This document shows positions 13,758 to 21,229 of a DNA stretch of 21,229 bases, in pieces (positions within the stretch are counted from its first letter, which is position 1; each line of letters opens with the position of its first letter). The position numbers were made by a program, and so were the translations under genes. Under the pieces are notes generated by a model. It ran no database searches and was not told the DNA's origin. It saw nothing but the letters and a program-made list of their open reading frames with translations. The stretch comes from a virus: positions 1-21,229 of IMG/VR virus record IMGVR_UViG_3300005917_000025. One strand, given 5' to 3'.

Positions 13758-16700
13758 ATGGCAGAACAAACATTAATTCTTGGAACATTATTTACAGGTA
13801 AGCTAGACCCTTCGTTTAAGAAGTATCTAGTATCCATGAAACGATTGGTTCGTGGTGTTGGTGATGAGTTTACTAGGACTGGAACCAAAGCTACTAGAGC
13901 TACAGCAAAGGTAAAACAGTTTACGTCTGCTGTAAACGCAAGTAACAAAAAGTCAAAGATGGCTAGCTCTGGTGTGGGGGCTGGGTTTGCGTCTGCTGGT
14001 AATAAGGCTGGTGTAGCTACGTCACAAATAATGAAATATAACGGAGTTGTAAGAGACAGTGTTATACAGCTTGTACGTTCTGGTGGTGTTGGGTTAGCCA
14101 ATAGGTATGAACATATCGGCAGACGAGCCTTCCAAGCTACATCACCAGTATTGCGGTTTACCCAAGCATTAAAAAGAATCTTTACAACAATGGGTGGTGG
14201 TGGTGGTGCAATTGGTGGTGGTGGTGGCCCTTTTAGATTGATTGGTGATAGTGCAAAAGGTGCTTCGTCTAAAGTTGGGTCGTTCACAGAAAAGGTTGTC
14301 GATGGCAAAGAGCCAGTAAAAAAATATGGTGGGTTCCTAACAAGAATAGGGAAGGCATTTAAAACATTACTAGCGTATGGTGCTGCTGGTGCTGTTATTA
14401 TGGGTATCACTCAGGCTTTACGTGCTGGTTTATCTGAGATAGTTGCATACGACCAAGCACTAAAGAATCTTGAAGCAATCAGTGGTGCAACAACCCTAGA
14501 ACTTATCATTATGGGTGACAAAATAAAGGATGTTGCCAGAACAACAAGGTTCTCTACCCGTGAGATTGGGCAGGGCATGGTCACCATAACACAGGCTGGT
14601 TTTACCGCTGTAGAAGCCATACAAACAATGCAAGCTGTAGCAGACCTATCAACCGGTACACTTACAAGCATGACAACAGTATCAGATTTGCTTACCACGG
14701 CTCTTAGAGCCTTTAACTTGGAAGCACTTCAGTCTGGTAGGGTTGCCGATGTTATGGCAAACGCTGTCAATAAATCAAAACTTACAGTTGACAAACTAAG
14801 GATTGCTTTCAACTTTGCAGGTGCTGCATCTGCTCAGGCTGGTCTATCAATCGAACAGACTGCTGCATCAATGATGGTTCTTGCTAACAATGGTCTTAGG
14901 GCTAGTACGATTGGTACTGGTTTTAGGCAGGTCTTGAAACGTCTTATTGCACCAAACGAGAGATTGCGTGATGCATACCTTCAGGCTGGTGTTGCACTTG
15001 ATGGCCTAACTATAGACCAAACACAATCATATGAAAAAGTTTTAATGAACATAACAAGGGTTTTGTTTGATGCTGAAACAAGAACGGTTGATATGGCTAA
15101 GGCATTTAAACTATTTGGTCTTAGGGGTTCACAGGCAGCTGCTATTCTAGTTAAAGAATATGCTTCTGGTAGATTTAAACAGGCTATTGATAGAACCTTT
15201 GATATCGGTACTGCTGCTAAGATGGCCGGTATACAGTTTCAAGGGTTAAAAGTATCAATCAAAAATTTAAAGGATAATTGGGGATTATTGTTTGTAGCCC
15301 TTGGAGAAGGTGGTATAAAAACTGCGCTGTCGGTTGTTCTTCAGTTGGCAAAGAAGTTGATAGTTGTTTTTACAGACTTAGCCTCAAGGGGGTTTTCTTC
15401 TGCCATCATGCAGGTAACGCTATTGACTGGAGCTATTTGGGGTTCAGTTAAAGCCGTAAATGCACTGGTTAAAGCATGGCAAATGTTAGCTAAGAGTAGA
15501 TTTATGATATCGCTTATGTCTACAGGTGGTATAGCTGCTCTTGGAAGTAGTTGGATTGGTTTGATTGCACTTTTTGTTGCGTCAGCTACAATAGCTATCT
15601 ATAAGTTCATTACGGCATCTGATAGGCTTGGAGATTCTTTTTTGAAACTAGCTGCTGACCATCATGGCGTTGCTATATCTCTTGAGTCTTATGCTGGAGC
15701 ACTTGAAGAAATATCTAAAAGATTGAATGGCCCAGACGCTAAGACTGCTAGACAAGAATACGAGGCAACACTAGAAAGATTTGTTAAAGACCATCCTATT
15801 GTTGCTAAGTCTCTAGACGTATATACCACGTCAATAAAGAACAACATCGAGGCTATGAAAAACGCTTCTACTGATGAGTATTCTAAAGAGTTAAAAGAGC
15901 GACTTAGTGCTACTAGAGAATTAACCAGTGCAGAAACAGCTAGGAACATTTCAAGCGGTTTATGGGAATTTGCTAAGGGTGATTTTAATGGGTTTTTGAA
16001 CCAATTTAGTATAACTTATAAGTTTTTAGAAAAAATGAACGGAATAGCAGTTGGTAGTATTGAAGAATTAAGAAACGAAACATTCAAGATGATTGATAGT
16101 GTTAGCTTAAACGATTTTCCTCCACAGATAAGGGGGATAATATTTATGCTTAAAAAATTGTCTGGTGCTGCTGGTGTGGTAGGTAGAGACTTGGAAATAA
16201 TTGGTGAAGATATTGCTAATACTGGAAAAAACACGAAGGCTGGTCAGGATGCTATTAAAAAAACAGCAGATGCATTTTATGGTATAGCTGAAATAATAAG
16301 GAATATGCAACTAAAGAAAAAAGATTTTTCTATTGATGATTATCTAGATATAAACAAAATGAAGCTTTCTAAAGAAGAATATGCTGCACTTGAAGCTCAG
16401 ATGAAAAAGGTTATAGCCAAAGAAAAGGAACTTGCAAAAGAAAGAGCTAGGATTGACGCAGAGAATGCTAGGTATGCTCGGGCAGAAGAACCAGATTTTT
16501 TCAAGAATGCATTAGGACAGACCGATGACCAAGGTATAATAAATAAACTAAGAGCCTCATTTGATACTTATGAGTCTGTATTAGCAACAGAGTTAGAGAG
16601 GATAGATGCTCAAGAGGGTAGATTTTATGGTAACTCTGTTAAGCGTGCAGAAGAAAAAGAAAAAGCTAAGGTAGATGCACTGCAAGACGCTACACTTGAA

Positions 16701-17561
16701 ATGATGAAGATATTAAAGGCATCAGACATAAGTTTGTTGACCGAACAGGCTAGGACTTTAAGGGTTGAACTAGATAAAATAAATTCCCAGAAAAAAAACA
16801 ACAGAGACCAGAATGAAGTAAATTCACTACAAGACAAGCTTGCCCTTGCTAATAAGGAATTAGCTATTTTACTTGCTGGTTTCAATAAGCTTATGGAGGA
16901 CAACCCCACGTTAAAGACAGACGATTTAACGTTCTTAAACCCTCTTATAATGGCATTTGATAAACTTGATATCAAGGTAAATAAGGCAGACCAAGCGGTT
17001 AATGACACATTTAAGAATTGGGAAAAGATAGGTGTTGACGTTGGTAACTCTCTTGTAGATAACATAGCAAATGGTTTTGGGGAGATAGCATCTGGTGCAG
17101 ACAGCATGGCTGAAAGGTTCCAGAGCATGGCTCAACGTATGATTCAGGACATGATAGCACTGATATCAAAGGTTCTTATGTTGAAAGCATTACTTGGTGC
17201 AACAGGTGGATGGACTGGCGGTGGTTTGGTTAACAAGTTTGCACAGGCAGGTCTTGGTAAGCTTGGATTTGACAACCCCGTATCTTCTGTTGCAGGAAGT
17301 GCCATTGGTGGTATGGCACGTAGTTCTACACCTATTGCAAACAATATAATAAACCCTATCGGTAATATGGTAACACCAAAGGTTGCCCGTAGCGTAAGCG
17401 GTGGAGGTGGTACAACAACAACAACAAATCATTTTAAAATTAATGCTGTAGATGCTGGCTCGTTTAATAAGCTTCTATCAAACAGGGGAGCAAGGGCTAT
17501 AATGGTAAACACAATCACATCTAACAAACAGCACAATGGTGTTATAAGGAGTGGGAACTAA
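13758..17561 (+). CDS. Tape measure protein
   Basis: The 1267-residue protein sets tail length and is threaded through the tail tube. It lies directly after the chaperone. Residues 42-197 hold four degenerate repeats, the third with a GGGGGAIGGGGG linker (146-157). Residues about 225-420 are the conserved tape-measure core (PhageMin_Tail/TP901 type: YDQALKNLEAISGAT, FSTREIGQGMVTITQAGF, QAGLSIEQTAASMMVLANNG). Hydrophobic segments near 205-220, 545-565 and 582-618 could cross the host membrane during DNA injection. A charged coiled coil follows (about 874-915). The end (about 1090-1267) contains NSLVDNIANGFGEIASGAD, glycine-rich stretches and a short final domain (AVDAGSFNKLLSNRG). At 1267 residues a tail of very roughly 190 nm is expected by the usual 1.5 angstrom per residue rule. 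The final TAA overlaps the next ATG. Confidence 0.93.
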   Translation: MAEQTLILGTLFTGKLDPSFKKYLVSMKRLVRGVGDEFTRTGTKATRATAKVKQFTSAVNASNKKSKMASSGVGAGFASAGNKAGVATSQIMKYNGVVRDSVIQLVRSGGVGLANRYEHIGRRAFQATSPVLRFTQALKRIFTTMGGGGGAIGGGGGPFRLIGDSAKGASSKVGSFTEKVVDGKEPVKKYGGFLTRIGKAFKTLLAYGAAGAVIMGITQALRAGLSEIVAYDQALKNLEAISGATTLELIIMGDKIKDVARTTRFSTREIGQGMVTITQAGFTAVEAIQTMQAVADLSTGTLTSMTTVSDLLTTALRAFNLEALQSGRVADVMANAVNKSKLTVDKLRIAFNFAGAASAQAGLSIEQTAASMMVLANNGLRASTIGTGFRQVLKRLIAPNERLRDAYLQAGVALDGLTIDQTQSYEKVLMNITRVLFDAETRTVDMAKAFKLFGLRGSQAAAILVKEYASGRFKQAIDRTFDIGTAAKMAGIQFQGLKVSIKNLKDNWGLLFVALGEGGIKTALSVVLQLAKKLIVVFTDLASRGFSSAIMQVTLLTGAIWGSVKAVNALVKAWQMLAKSRFMISLMSTGGIAALGSSWIGLIALFVASATIAIYKFITASDRLGDSFLKLAADHHGVAISLESYAGALEEISKRLNGPDAKTARQEYEATLERFVKDHPIVAKSLDVYTTSIKNNIEAMKNASTDEYSKELKERLSATRELTSAETARNISSGLWEFAKGDFNGFLNQFSITYKFLEKMNGIAVGSIEELRNETFKMIDSVSLNDFPPQIRGIIFMLKKLSGAAGVVGRDLEIIGEDIANTGKNTKAGQDAIKKTADAFYGIAEIIRNMQLKKKDFSIDDYLDINKMKLSKEEYAALEAQMKKVIAKEKELAKERARIDAENARYARAEEPDFFKNALGQTDDQGIINKLRASFDTYESVLATELERIDAQEGRFYGNSVKRAEEKEKAKVDALQDATLEMMKILKASDISLLTEQARTLRVELDKINSQKKNNRDQNEVNSLQDKLALANKELAILLAGFNKLMEDNPTLKTDDLTFLNPLIMAFDKLDIKVNKADQAVNDTFKNWEKIGVDVGNSLVDNIANGFGEIASGADSMAERFQSMAQRMIQDMIALISKVLMLKALLGATGGWTGGGLVNKFAQAGLGKLGFDNPVSSVAGSAIGGMARSSTPIANNIINPIGNMVTPKVARSVSGGGGTTTTTNHFKINAVDAGSFNKLLSNRGARAIMVNTITSNKQHNGVIRSGN
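13881..14348 (+). repeat. Four degenerate ~40-residue repeats at the tape measure N-terminus
   Basis: Protein repeats begin at residues 42, 81, 121 and 163 (spacing 39, 40, 42) with GTKA, GNKA, GRRA and GDSA. Each continues as x-x-A/G-T/S-x-x-V/I/P-x-x-F/Y-T/N-x-x-V/L, for example ATAKVKQFTSAV, ATSQIMKYNGVV, ATSPVLRFTQAL and ASSKVGSFTEKV. They are visible only at protein level; no DNA repeat is obvious. Confidence 0.6.
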
Positions 17562-18214
17562 TGAGTACAGAGATATTTCATTACCAACCAATGATGTTAG
17601 ACACAAAAGGCGGTACTGTTTTCAATGTTGTTCATTCTGAATTTGAGAACATGGCAGGGCAACGTGGTTTAATATCCGAGAGGCAGAAACAGTATTTTTC
17701 GTTCTCATATAACGACAAGCTGTTACTACCGAATGAATCAGAGACGTTAAGAGATGAGATACAGGCGTTTTACAATGCACGGCAAGGTTCTTATGACAAC
17801 TTCTTTCTTCCTTCGTGGCGGTTAGAACTAAAGTTACAGGATGCTGTTACAACTGCTGATAATACCTTCACTTTATATAAGAATCCATCATATTTTGGGT
17901 TCTCAAAAACAATACTTGAAGCTGGGAATTATGTATATTTTTGTCACAAGTTCCCAAGGGACTTTGAGGTTTCACCGACACATGAAGTTAGAAGAATAAC
18001 TGATTGGTCTGAAAGCGGTGGTGAGTGGACTGTTACTGTTGACAGCACGTTTGATAACAACTATGGCGTTGGAACATACGTTCAGAAAGCTTATATCGTT
18101 TATTTTACATCACCTGATTTGTCGTACATAAAAGACATACCGTATAGCGTTGGGTACACAATAGACTTTGTAGAAGATTTATCAGAGTTATATCTATCAG
18201 ATTATGGAGGTTAG
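17561..18214 (+). CDS. Distal tail protein, DUF2460-like (lambda M position)
   Basis: The 217-residue protein overlaps the tape measure stop as TAATG, with AGGAG at 17547-17551. The first 90 residues (FHYQPMMLDTKGGTVFNVVH, FSFSYNDKLLL, IQAFYNARQGSYDNFFLPSW) resemble the DUF2460/TIGR02217 group, tail proteins of phages and gene transfer agents that form the ring between tube and hub. After KLQDAVTTADNTF (about 93-105) comes a beta-rich segment of about 85 residues (with GGEWTVTVDSTFDNNYGVGTYV) before the ending SYIKDIPYSVGYTIDFVEDL. The segment resembles modules in the capsid and gpL-like proteins. The DUF2460 assignment is by visible pattern. Confidence 0.65.
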   Translation: MSTEIFHYQPMMLDTKGGTVFNVVHSEFENMAGQRGLISERQKQYFSFSYNDKLLLPNESETLRDEIQAFYNARQGSYDNFFLPSWRLELKLQDAVTTADNTFTLYKNPSYFGFSKTILEAGNYVYFCHKFPRDFEVSPTHEVRRITDWSESGGEWTVTVDSTFDNNYGVGTYVQKAYIVYFTSPDLSYIKDIPYSVGYTIDFVEDLSELYLSDYGG

Positions 18215-18216
18215 TT

Positions 18217-19206
18217 ATGCCAAGAGAAGGCCCATTAGATTTCTTTAAACAAAAAAACAAACTTCAGTATCAGTTGATTAACCTAGCTGTTGTTGAAGCT
18301 TCGTATGTATATATGTCTGACCTTGCCTCTACTTCTACTAAGACCACAGCGGTTGTGTCAGAGACTGTAAGGGTTATATTAAATGCTGCTGTAACTGCTC
18401 ACAGCTATGACTATGCTGCAAAAGGTGATGGCTATTGTTGGTGTCTTTCGTTTGATGACGGTGCTAACGTTGGTGCTATGAGGCAGGTATCTGCTTATAA
18501 TTCTACCACTGGAACGTTTACTTTTACAGTACCTCTTGACAATGACCCAACCACTGAACCAGACAGGATAAGAATATCAAAGAACCTGTTCCTTGCTGGC
18601 AAAGTAGATTCAGTTAATTTTTATATCCCAGATGAATCATACGGTGACGATGTTAAAATGGTATATGTTCCATTCCCAATGACTATTGTACCAATGGGTA
18701 CTAACGCCAAGGGTGAAGTTATGACCTTAGATATAACACTGTCAGCGGTTAATAAGGTTATAGTTAATGCTGTGTTACTTGCTGATGGTATACAGGGAAA
18801 CAGGGTATATCACTTAAGAGTATTTGAGGGTACTCTTGGTCAAGGTAAAGAATACTGTATCAAGGATTCAGCTTACATTGATTCAGTTTCAATTAACAAC
18901 TCACAGATTCAGTTCTTGCTTGAGAGTAAGCACAACATAGTAGACGTACAGCTTCCGGGTTGTACTTATAACATTGACTTTTGCAGGTTCAGGTTTAAGG
19001 GTGATGAATGTGGTTGGACATACACAGATGGTTCTAAGGGTGATGGTTACAGTTTTGATTACTATGAGAAAAAGAACGCAGCAGGAACAGTTATAAAAGA
19101 ATACCCTCTTGTAAAATCAGACACATGTGACCACACTTTAAACGGTGCAAACGGTTGCCAAGCACATAACAATTCACTTAGATTTGGTGGGTTCCCAACA
19201 TTATAA
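18217..19206 (+). CDS. Minor tail protein, lambda gpL-like with predicted iron-sulfur cysteines
   Basis: The 329-residue protein has GGAGG at 18206-18210. It starts with an acidic/basic helix (PLDFFKQKNKLQYQLINL), then an inserted beta segment (about 40-125), then a core with DSVNFYIPDESYGDDVKMVY. The C-terminal cysteine set is C256-x8-C265 (CRFRFKGDEC) and C304-x9-C314 (CDHTLNGANGC), followed by NNSLRFGGFP. Lambda gpL carries four cysteines that bind a [4Fe-4S] cluster, the first two also eight residues apart, and the phage BR0599 domain of gene-transfer-agent hubs ends in a similar C...RFGGFP pattern. C249 is a fifth cysteine. The order after the M-position gene and before K matches lambda. 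It would sit at the tail tip. Confidence 0.75.
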   Translation: MPREGPLDFFKQKNKLQYQLINLAVVEASYVYMSDLASTSTKTTAVVSETVRVILNAAVTAHSYDYAAKGDGYCWCLSFDDGANVGAMRQVSAYNSTTGTFTFTVPLDNDPTTEPDRIRISKNLFLAGKVDSVNFYIPDESYGDDVKMVYVPFPMTIVPMGTNAKGEVMTLDITLSAVNKVIVNAVLLADGIQGNRVYHLRVFEGTLGQGKEYCIKDSAYIDSVSINNSQIQFLLESKHNIVDVQLPGCTYNIDFCRFRFKGDECGWTYTDGSKGDGYSFDYYEKKNAAGTVIKEYPLVKSDTCDHTLNGANGCQAHNNSLRFGGFPTL

Positions 19207-19613
19207 TGAAGAAGAAATCATATCAAAAATACATAGGGTTACCTTTCAAGCACCATGGTCGTGACGTAGACGGCATTGACTGCTGGGGGTTACCAATGCT
19301 TTATTATAAAGAAGTGTTGGGGGTAGAACTTCAGGACTGGTGGTACGAATCCGACTGGTCTAAAAAAGGTGAGAACTATTTTGTAGATAACTATAAAGAC
19401 TTTCATTTTGAAAGAGTTGATTCACCAACGAAGCACGACATAGCTTTGATCTTTACTGACATTAAAACGAAGATACCGAACCATGCCATGATAATTATAG
19501 AACCACCAAACATAGCACTGACTGCTGCAAGTAGGGGTTCTCATCTAACAGATTTAAACAACAATGTTTGGAAGCGTAGGATAGAAGGATTTTATAGGTT
19601 ATGCCAAGACTAA
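19206..19613 (+). CDS. NlpC/P60-like tail-tip peptidase (lambda gpK C-terminal-like)
   Basis: The 135-residue protein overlaps the gpL-like stop as TAATG. It has the NlpC/P60 layout: IGLPFKHHGRDVDGIDCWGL, with catalytic cysteine C26 in DCWGL, then PNHAMIIIEPP with H93. The third catalytic residue, usually a histidine in an 'xxHA' strand, should lie in NIALTAASRGSHL; the canonical position reads T or A there, with H113 a few residues on, so it is unclear. In tail tips such domains cut peptidoglycan cross-bridges during injection. Lambda K has an added JAB domain, absent here. The gene overlaps the next by 13 nt. Confidence 0.78.
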   Translation: MKKKSYQKYIGLPFKHHGRDVDGIDCWGLPMLYYKEVLGVELQDWWYESDWSKKGENYFVDNYKDFHFERVDSPTKHDIALIFTDIKTKIPNHAMIIIEPPNIALTAASRGSHLTDLNNNVWKRRIEGFYRLCQD

Positions 19614-21229
19614 CGTTAATTAAAAATCCATTAACACCTGAAGATAAAGTTGTATTTTACAGCCAAGAACTAGACCTTAAGACTTTCTTAGGCAAGTTTC
19701 TTTTTGTGAACCCAACTTGTAAGGGTTTTTTACAGAGCAACGAACTAGCGGTAAAACTTAACGATGTTTTACTTACCAACAAGAAAAGCCTAGCCAATCT
19801 TGTACTTAAAAATGATGATGAGTTTGTAGTGTTTCCCAATATAACAACCGGTGTAGAGACGGCTGCTGTTGTTGCTACTGCTGCTGAAGTGGCTGCTACA
19901 ACTGGGCCAGTTCTGGCAGCACCTGCAATAGCAGCACCATCTGTTGCAGCTACTGGTTTAATATCTTCCAACCTAGCATTGGCTGGCATGTCTCAAACAG
20001 CAATAGGTGCTCTTGAATTAGGTGCGACAATGGCTGGTGTTAGTGGTAGTGTAAGTGTTGGGTCTGTTGTTGCAGAGATGGCTATATCAACAGCACTGTC
20101 TATGGGTGTCAACGCAATGTTTGCACCGTCACTATCAAGTCCATCTGGCCCTACAGACAGTTCACCTTCTTATGGATGGGACTTAAGTACATCAGCAAAA
20201 GAAGGAATAGCAATACCTGTTGTGTACGGTGAGCACTTGATTGGTGGCAACGTTATAACGTCAGCAAAAGAATATACTATACAGGAAGAATGGAGGTGGA
20301 AGGAAGCTAAGAAGGATAGGAAACCAACTTTAACTTGGAACGCATTCCCATTTTTAAATACATGCTTACTCGGTGCAACAGAACCTATCCGTGGTGTTGA
20401 GGTTGAATGTAAACTTGACACACCATACATATTCTTTAGTTATAAACTATGGGACGAGAAAAGATGGTTAAAGTTCTGGGCAGATTTATTTGATAAGATT
20501 ACAGAAAACGACAATACGAATCCTATAACTACAACTTCACATTTGGATTCTATAGTATCTACCATAAATGCAGCAGTTATTTATAGGTTGACACAAATAA
20601 ACGAACAAGAAAGTCCTAAGTTTACTGAGATATTAGACAACCCTAAAAAAGTTGCCAATCTTGATCTAGCTACAACAACTGTAAATCACATAATGACTAG
20701 CAATGCTTTATCTAAACCTGCTAGTGTTAATGGTAAGCTTTATATAGTAGATTTTGCAGAAGAGGTATTACGAAGAATAGAAGTCGCTATTGATGATGCA
20801 CTCGATGCATCATGGGAAGATTTTAAGGACACTATAATAGTTACTCCGTTTGACCCTATCTCACAGGGTAGTACATATACAGAGGTGTTCCAAAAATATG
20901 CAAAGGATAGAGATAATCTAGGTACTTACGTATTTGGTTGTTGGTACATAAACACTAGGGGGTTTGGGTTTTCATTAATACCTAATTATGAAAAGATAGC
21001 GGCTGCTTTTTTGTGGTTTGGAGACCTACTTACTAACGGAACTTGGGCAGAGGGTTTATACGACTGGGCAAAATTAGTTTTCAGACTTCTTGCCTTTGGT
21101 AATTTCGATGGTGGAGATCACGGTCTTGATACTCAAGACCTAATAAACTTTGAAACATTTGCACTAGAGTTCCAGTTTGATGTTAAAGAAGTATTAATAC
21201 CAAAATACTCAACCCCACGAGAGTTCATT
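19601..21229 (+). CDS. Tail-tip protein, lambda gpI/gpJ-like (3' partial)
   Basis: The frame opens at ATG 19601 and stays open for 543 codons to the right edge. Residues 1-80 form a strand-rich start (LTLIKNPLTPEDKVVFYSQ, LNDVLLTNKKSL). Residues about 85-178 are alanine/glycine-rich and hydrophobic, like the membrane-prone segment of lambda gpI. Residues 190-222 contain SAKEGIAIPVVYGEHLIGGN, which matches the 'Q/EG.piPv.YG...vG..vis' signature found at the gpI end and the J-family start. I infer a fusion of the I-type and J-type parts. Beyond residue 230 the sequence (LGATEPIRGVEVECKL near 250-270) diverges from lambda J, and residues about 275-500 resemble nothing I recognise. It would be the receptor-binding hub. 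Confidence 0.7.
   Translation, partial: MPRLTLIKNPLTPEDKVVFYSQELDLKTFLGKFLFVNPTCKGFLQSNELAVKLNDVLLTNKKSLANLVLKNDDEFVVFPNITTGVETAAVVATAAEVAATTGPVLAAPAIAAPSVAATGLISSNLALAGMSQTAIGALELGATMAGVSGSVSVGSVVAEMAISTALSMGVNAMFAPSLSSPSGPTDSSPSYGWDLSTSAKEGIAIPVVYGEHLIGGNVITSAKEYTIQEEWRWKEAKKDRKPTLTWNAFPFLNTCLLGATEPIRGVEVECKLDTPYIFFSYKLWDEKRWLKFWADLFDKITENDNTNPITTTSHLDSIVSTINAAVIYRLTQINEQESPKFTEILDNPKKVANLDLATTTVNHIMTSNALSKPASVNGKLYIVDFAEEVLRRIEVAIDDALDASWEDFKDTIIVTPFDPISQGSTYTEVFQKYAKDRDNLGTYVFGCWYINTRGFGFSLIPNYEKIAAAFLWFGDLLTNGTWAEGLYDWAKLVFRLLAFGNFDGGDHGLDTQDLINFETFALEFQFDVKEVLIPKYSTPREFI

Noticed and set aside
14188-14232. GGT tandem repeats as a possible regulatory or phase-variable tract
   Set aside because: They are in frame and encode glycine linkers of the tape measure; the tract is short and interrupted.
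13694-14410. Long minus-strand open frame (238 codons) opposite the tape measure
   Set aside because: It is proline/alanine-rich because it mirrors glycine/alanine codons of the plus-strand gene, has no ribosome binding site, and all other genes are on the plus strand.
16625-17128. Minus-strand open frame of 167 codons
   Set aside because: Serine/leucine-rich shadow of the tape measure helices with no initiation signal.

Overview
The window is a stretch of a tailed double-stranded DNA virus genome (Caudoviricetes, siphovirus-like), either a free phage or a prophage. All genes lie on the plus strand, and the standard genetic code is used. Gene spacing is very tight: stop/start overlaps of the ATGA and TAATG type are frequent, and the largest gap is 76 nt, so no stretch over 300 nt lacks a gene. 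Composition is AT-leaning. The order of the virion genes follows the lambda plan: decoration protein, major capsid protein, head-tail joint proteins, tail terminator, tail tube, frameshifted tail chaperone, tape measure, then the M/L/K/I-J tail-tip series. The head genes look like lambda gpD/gpE and the tip genes like lambda L, K and I/J. No terminase, portal, integrase, lysis or replication gene is present, so lifestyle cannot be read. The host is unknown. The GT9 (heptosyltransferase-family) domain hints weakly at a Gram-negative host.

Layout: 2-1599 holds a decoration-like protein (partial) and the major capsid protein. 1612-3647 holds four small head or head-tail joint genes. 3705-10752 is a 7-kb cassette unrelated to virion assembly. 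It carries a GT4-GT9 fusion glycosyltransferase, an apparent homing-endonuclease remnant, a GT-A-like glycosyltransferase, two different SAM methyltransferases, a second GT-A-like protein, a 38-residue ORF, a B12-binding-type radical SAM enzyme, a zinc ribbon and a short GT-A-like protein. 10739-12271 resumes assembly functions with an HK97 gp10/lambda Z-like neck protein, an unknown protein, a tail terminator and a Com-like zinc ribbon. 12348-17561 holds the tail tube, the G/GT chaperone with a well-formed -1 frameshift signal, and the tape measure. 17561-21229 holds the distal tail/tip genes, the last running off the window.

The most interesting object is the sugar/methyl/radical-SAM cassette embedded inside the head-tail joint operon and translationally coupled to it at its downstream end. 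It looks like a small glycan-building pathway expressed together with virion proteins. It could decorate the virion or alter the host surface during late infection; the sequence does not say which. Three virion proteins (capsid, distal tail, gpL-like) also appear to carry a similar beta-rich inserted module, a possible decoration or attachment domain. The tape measure begins with four degenerate repeats of about 40 residues.
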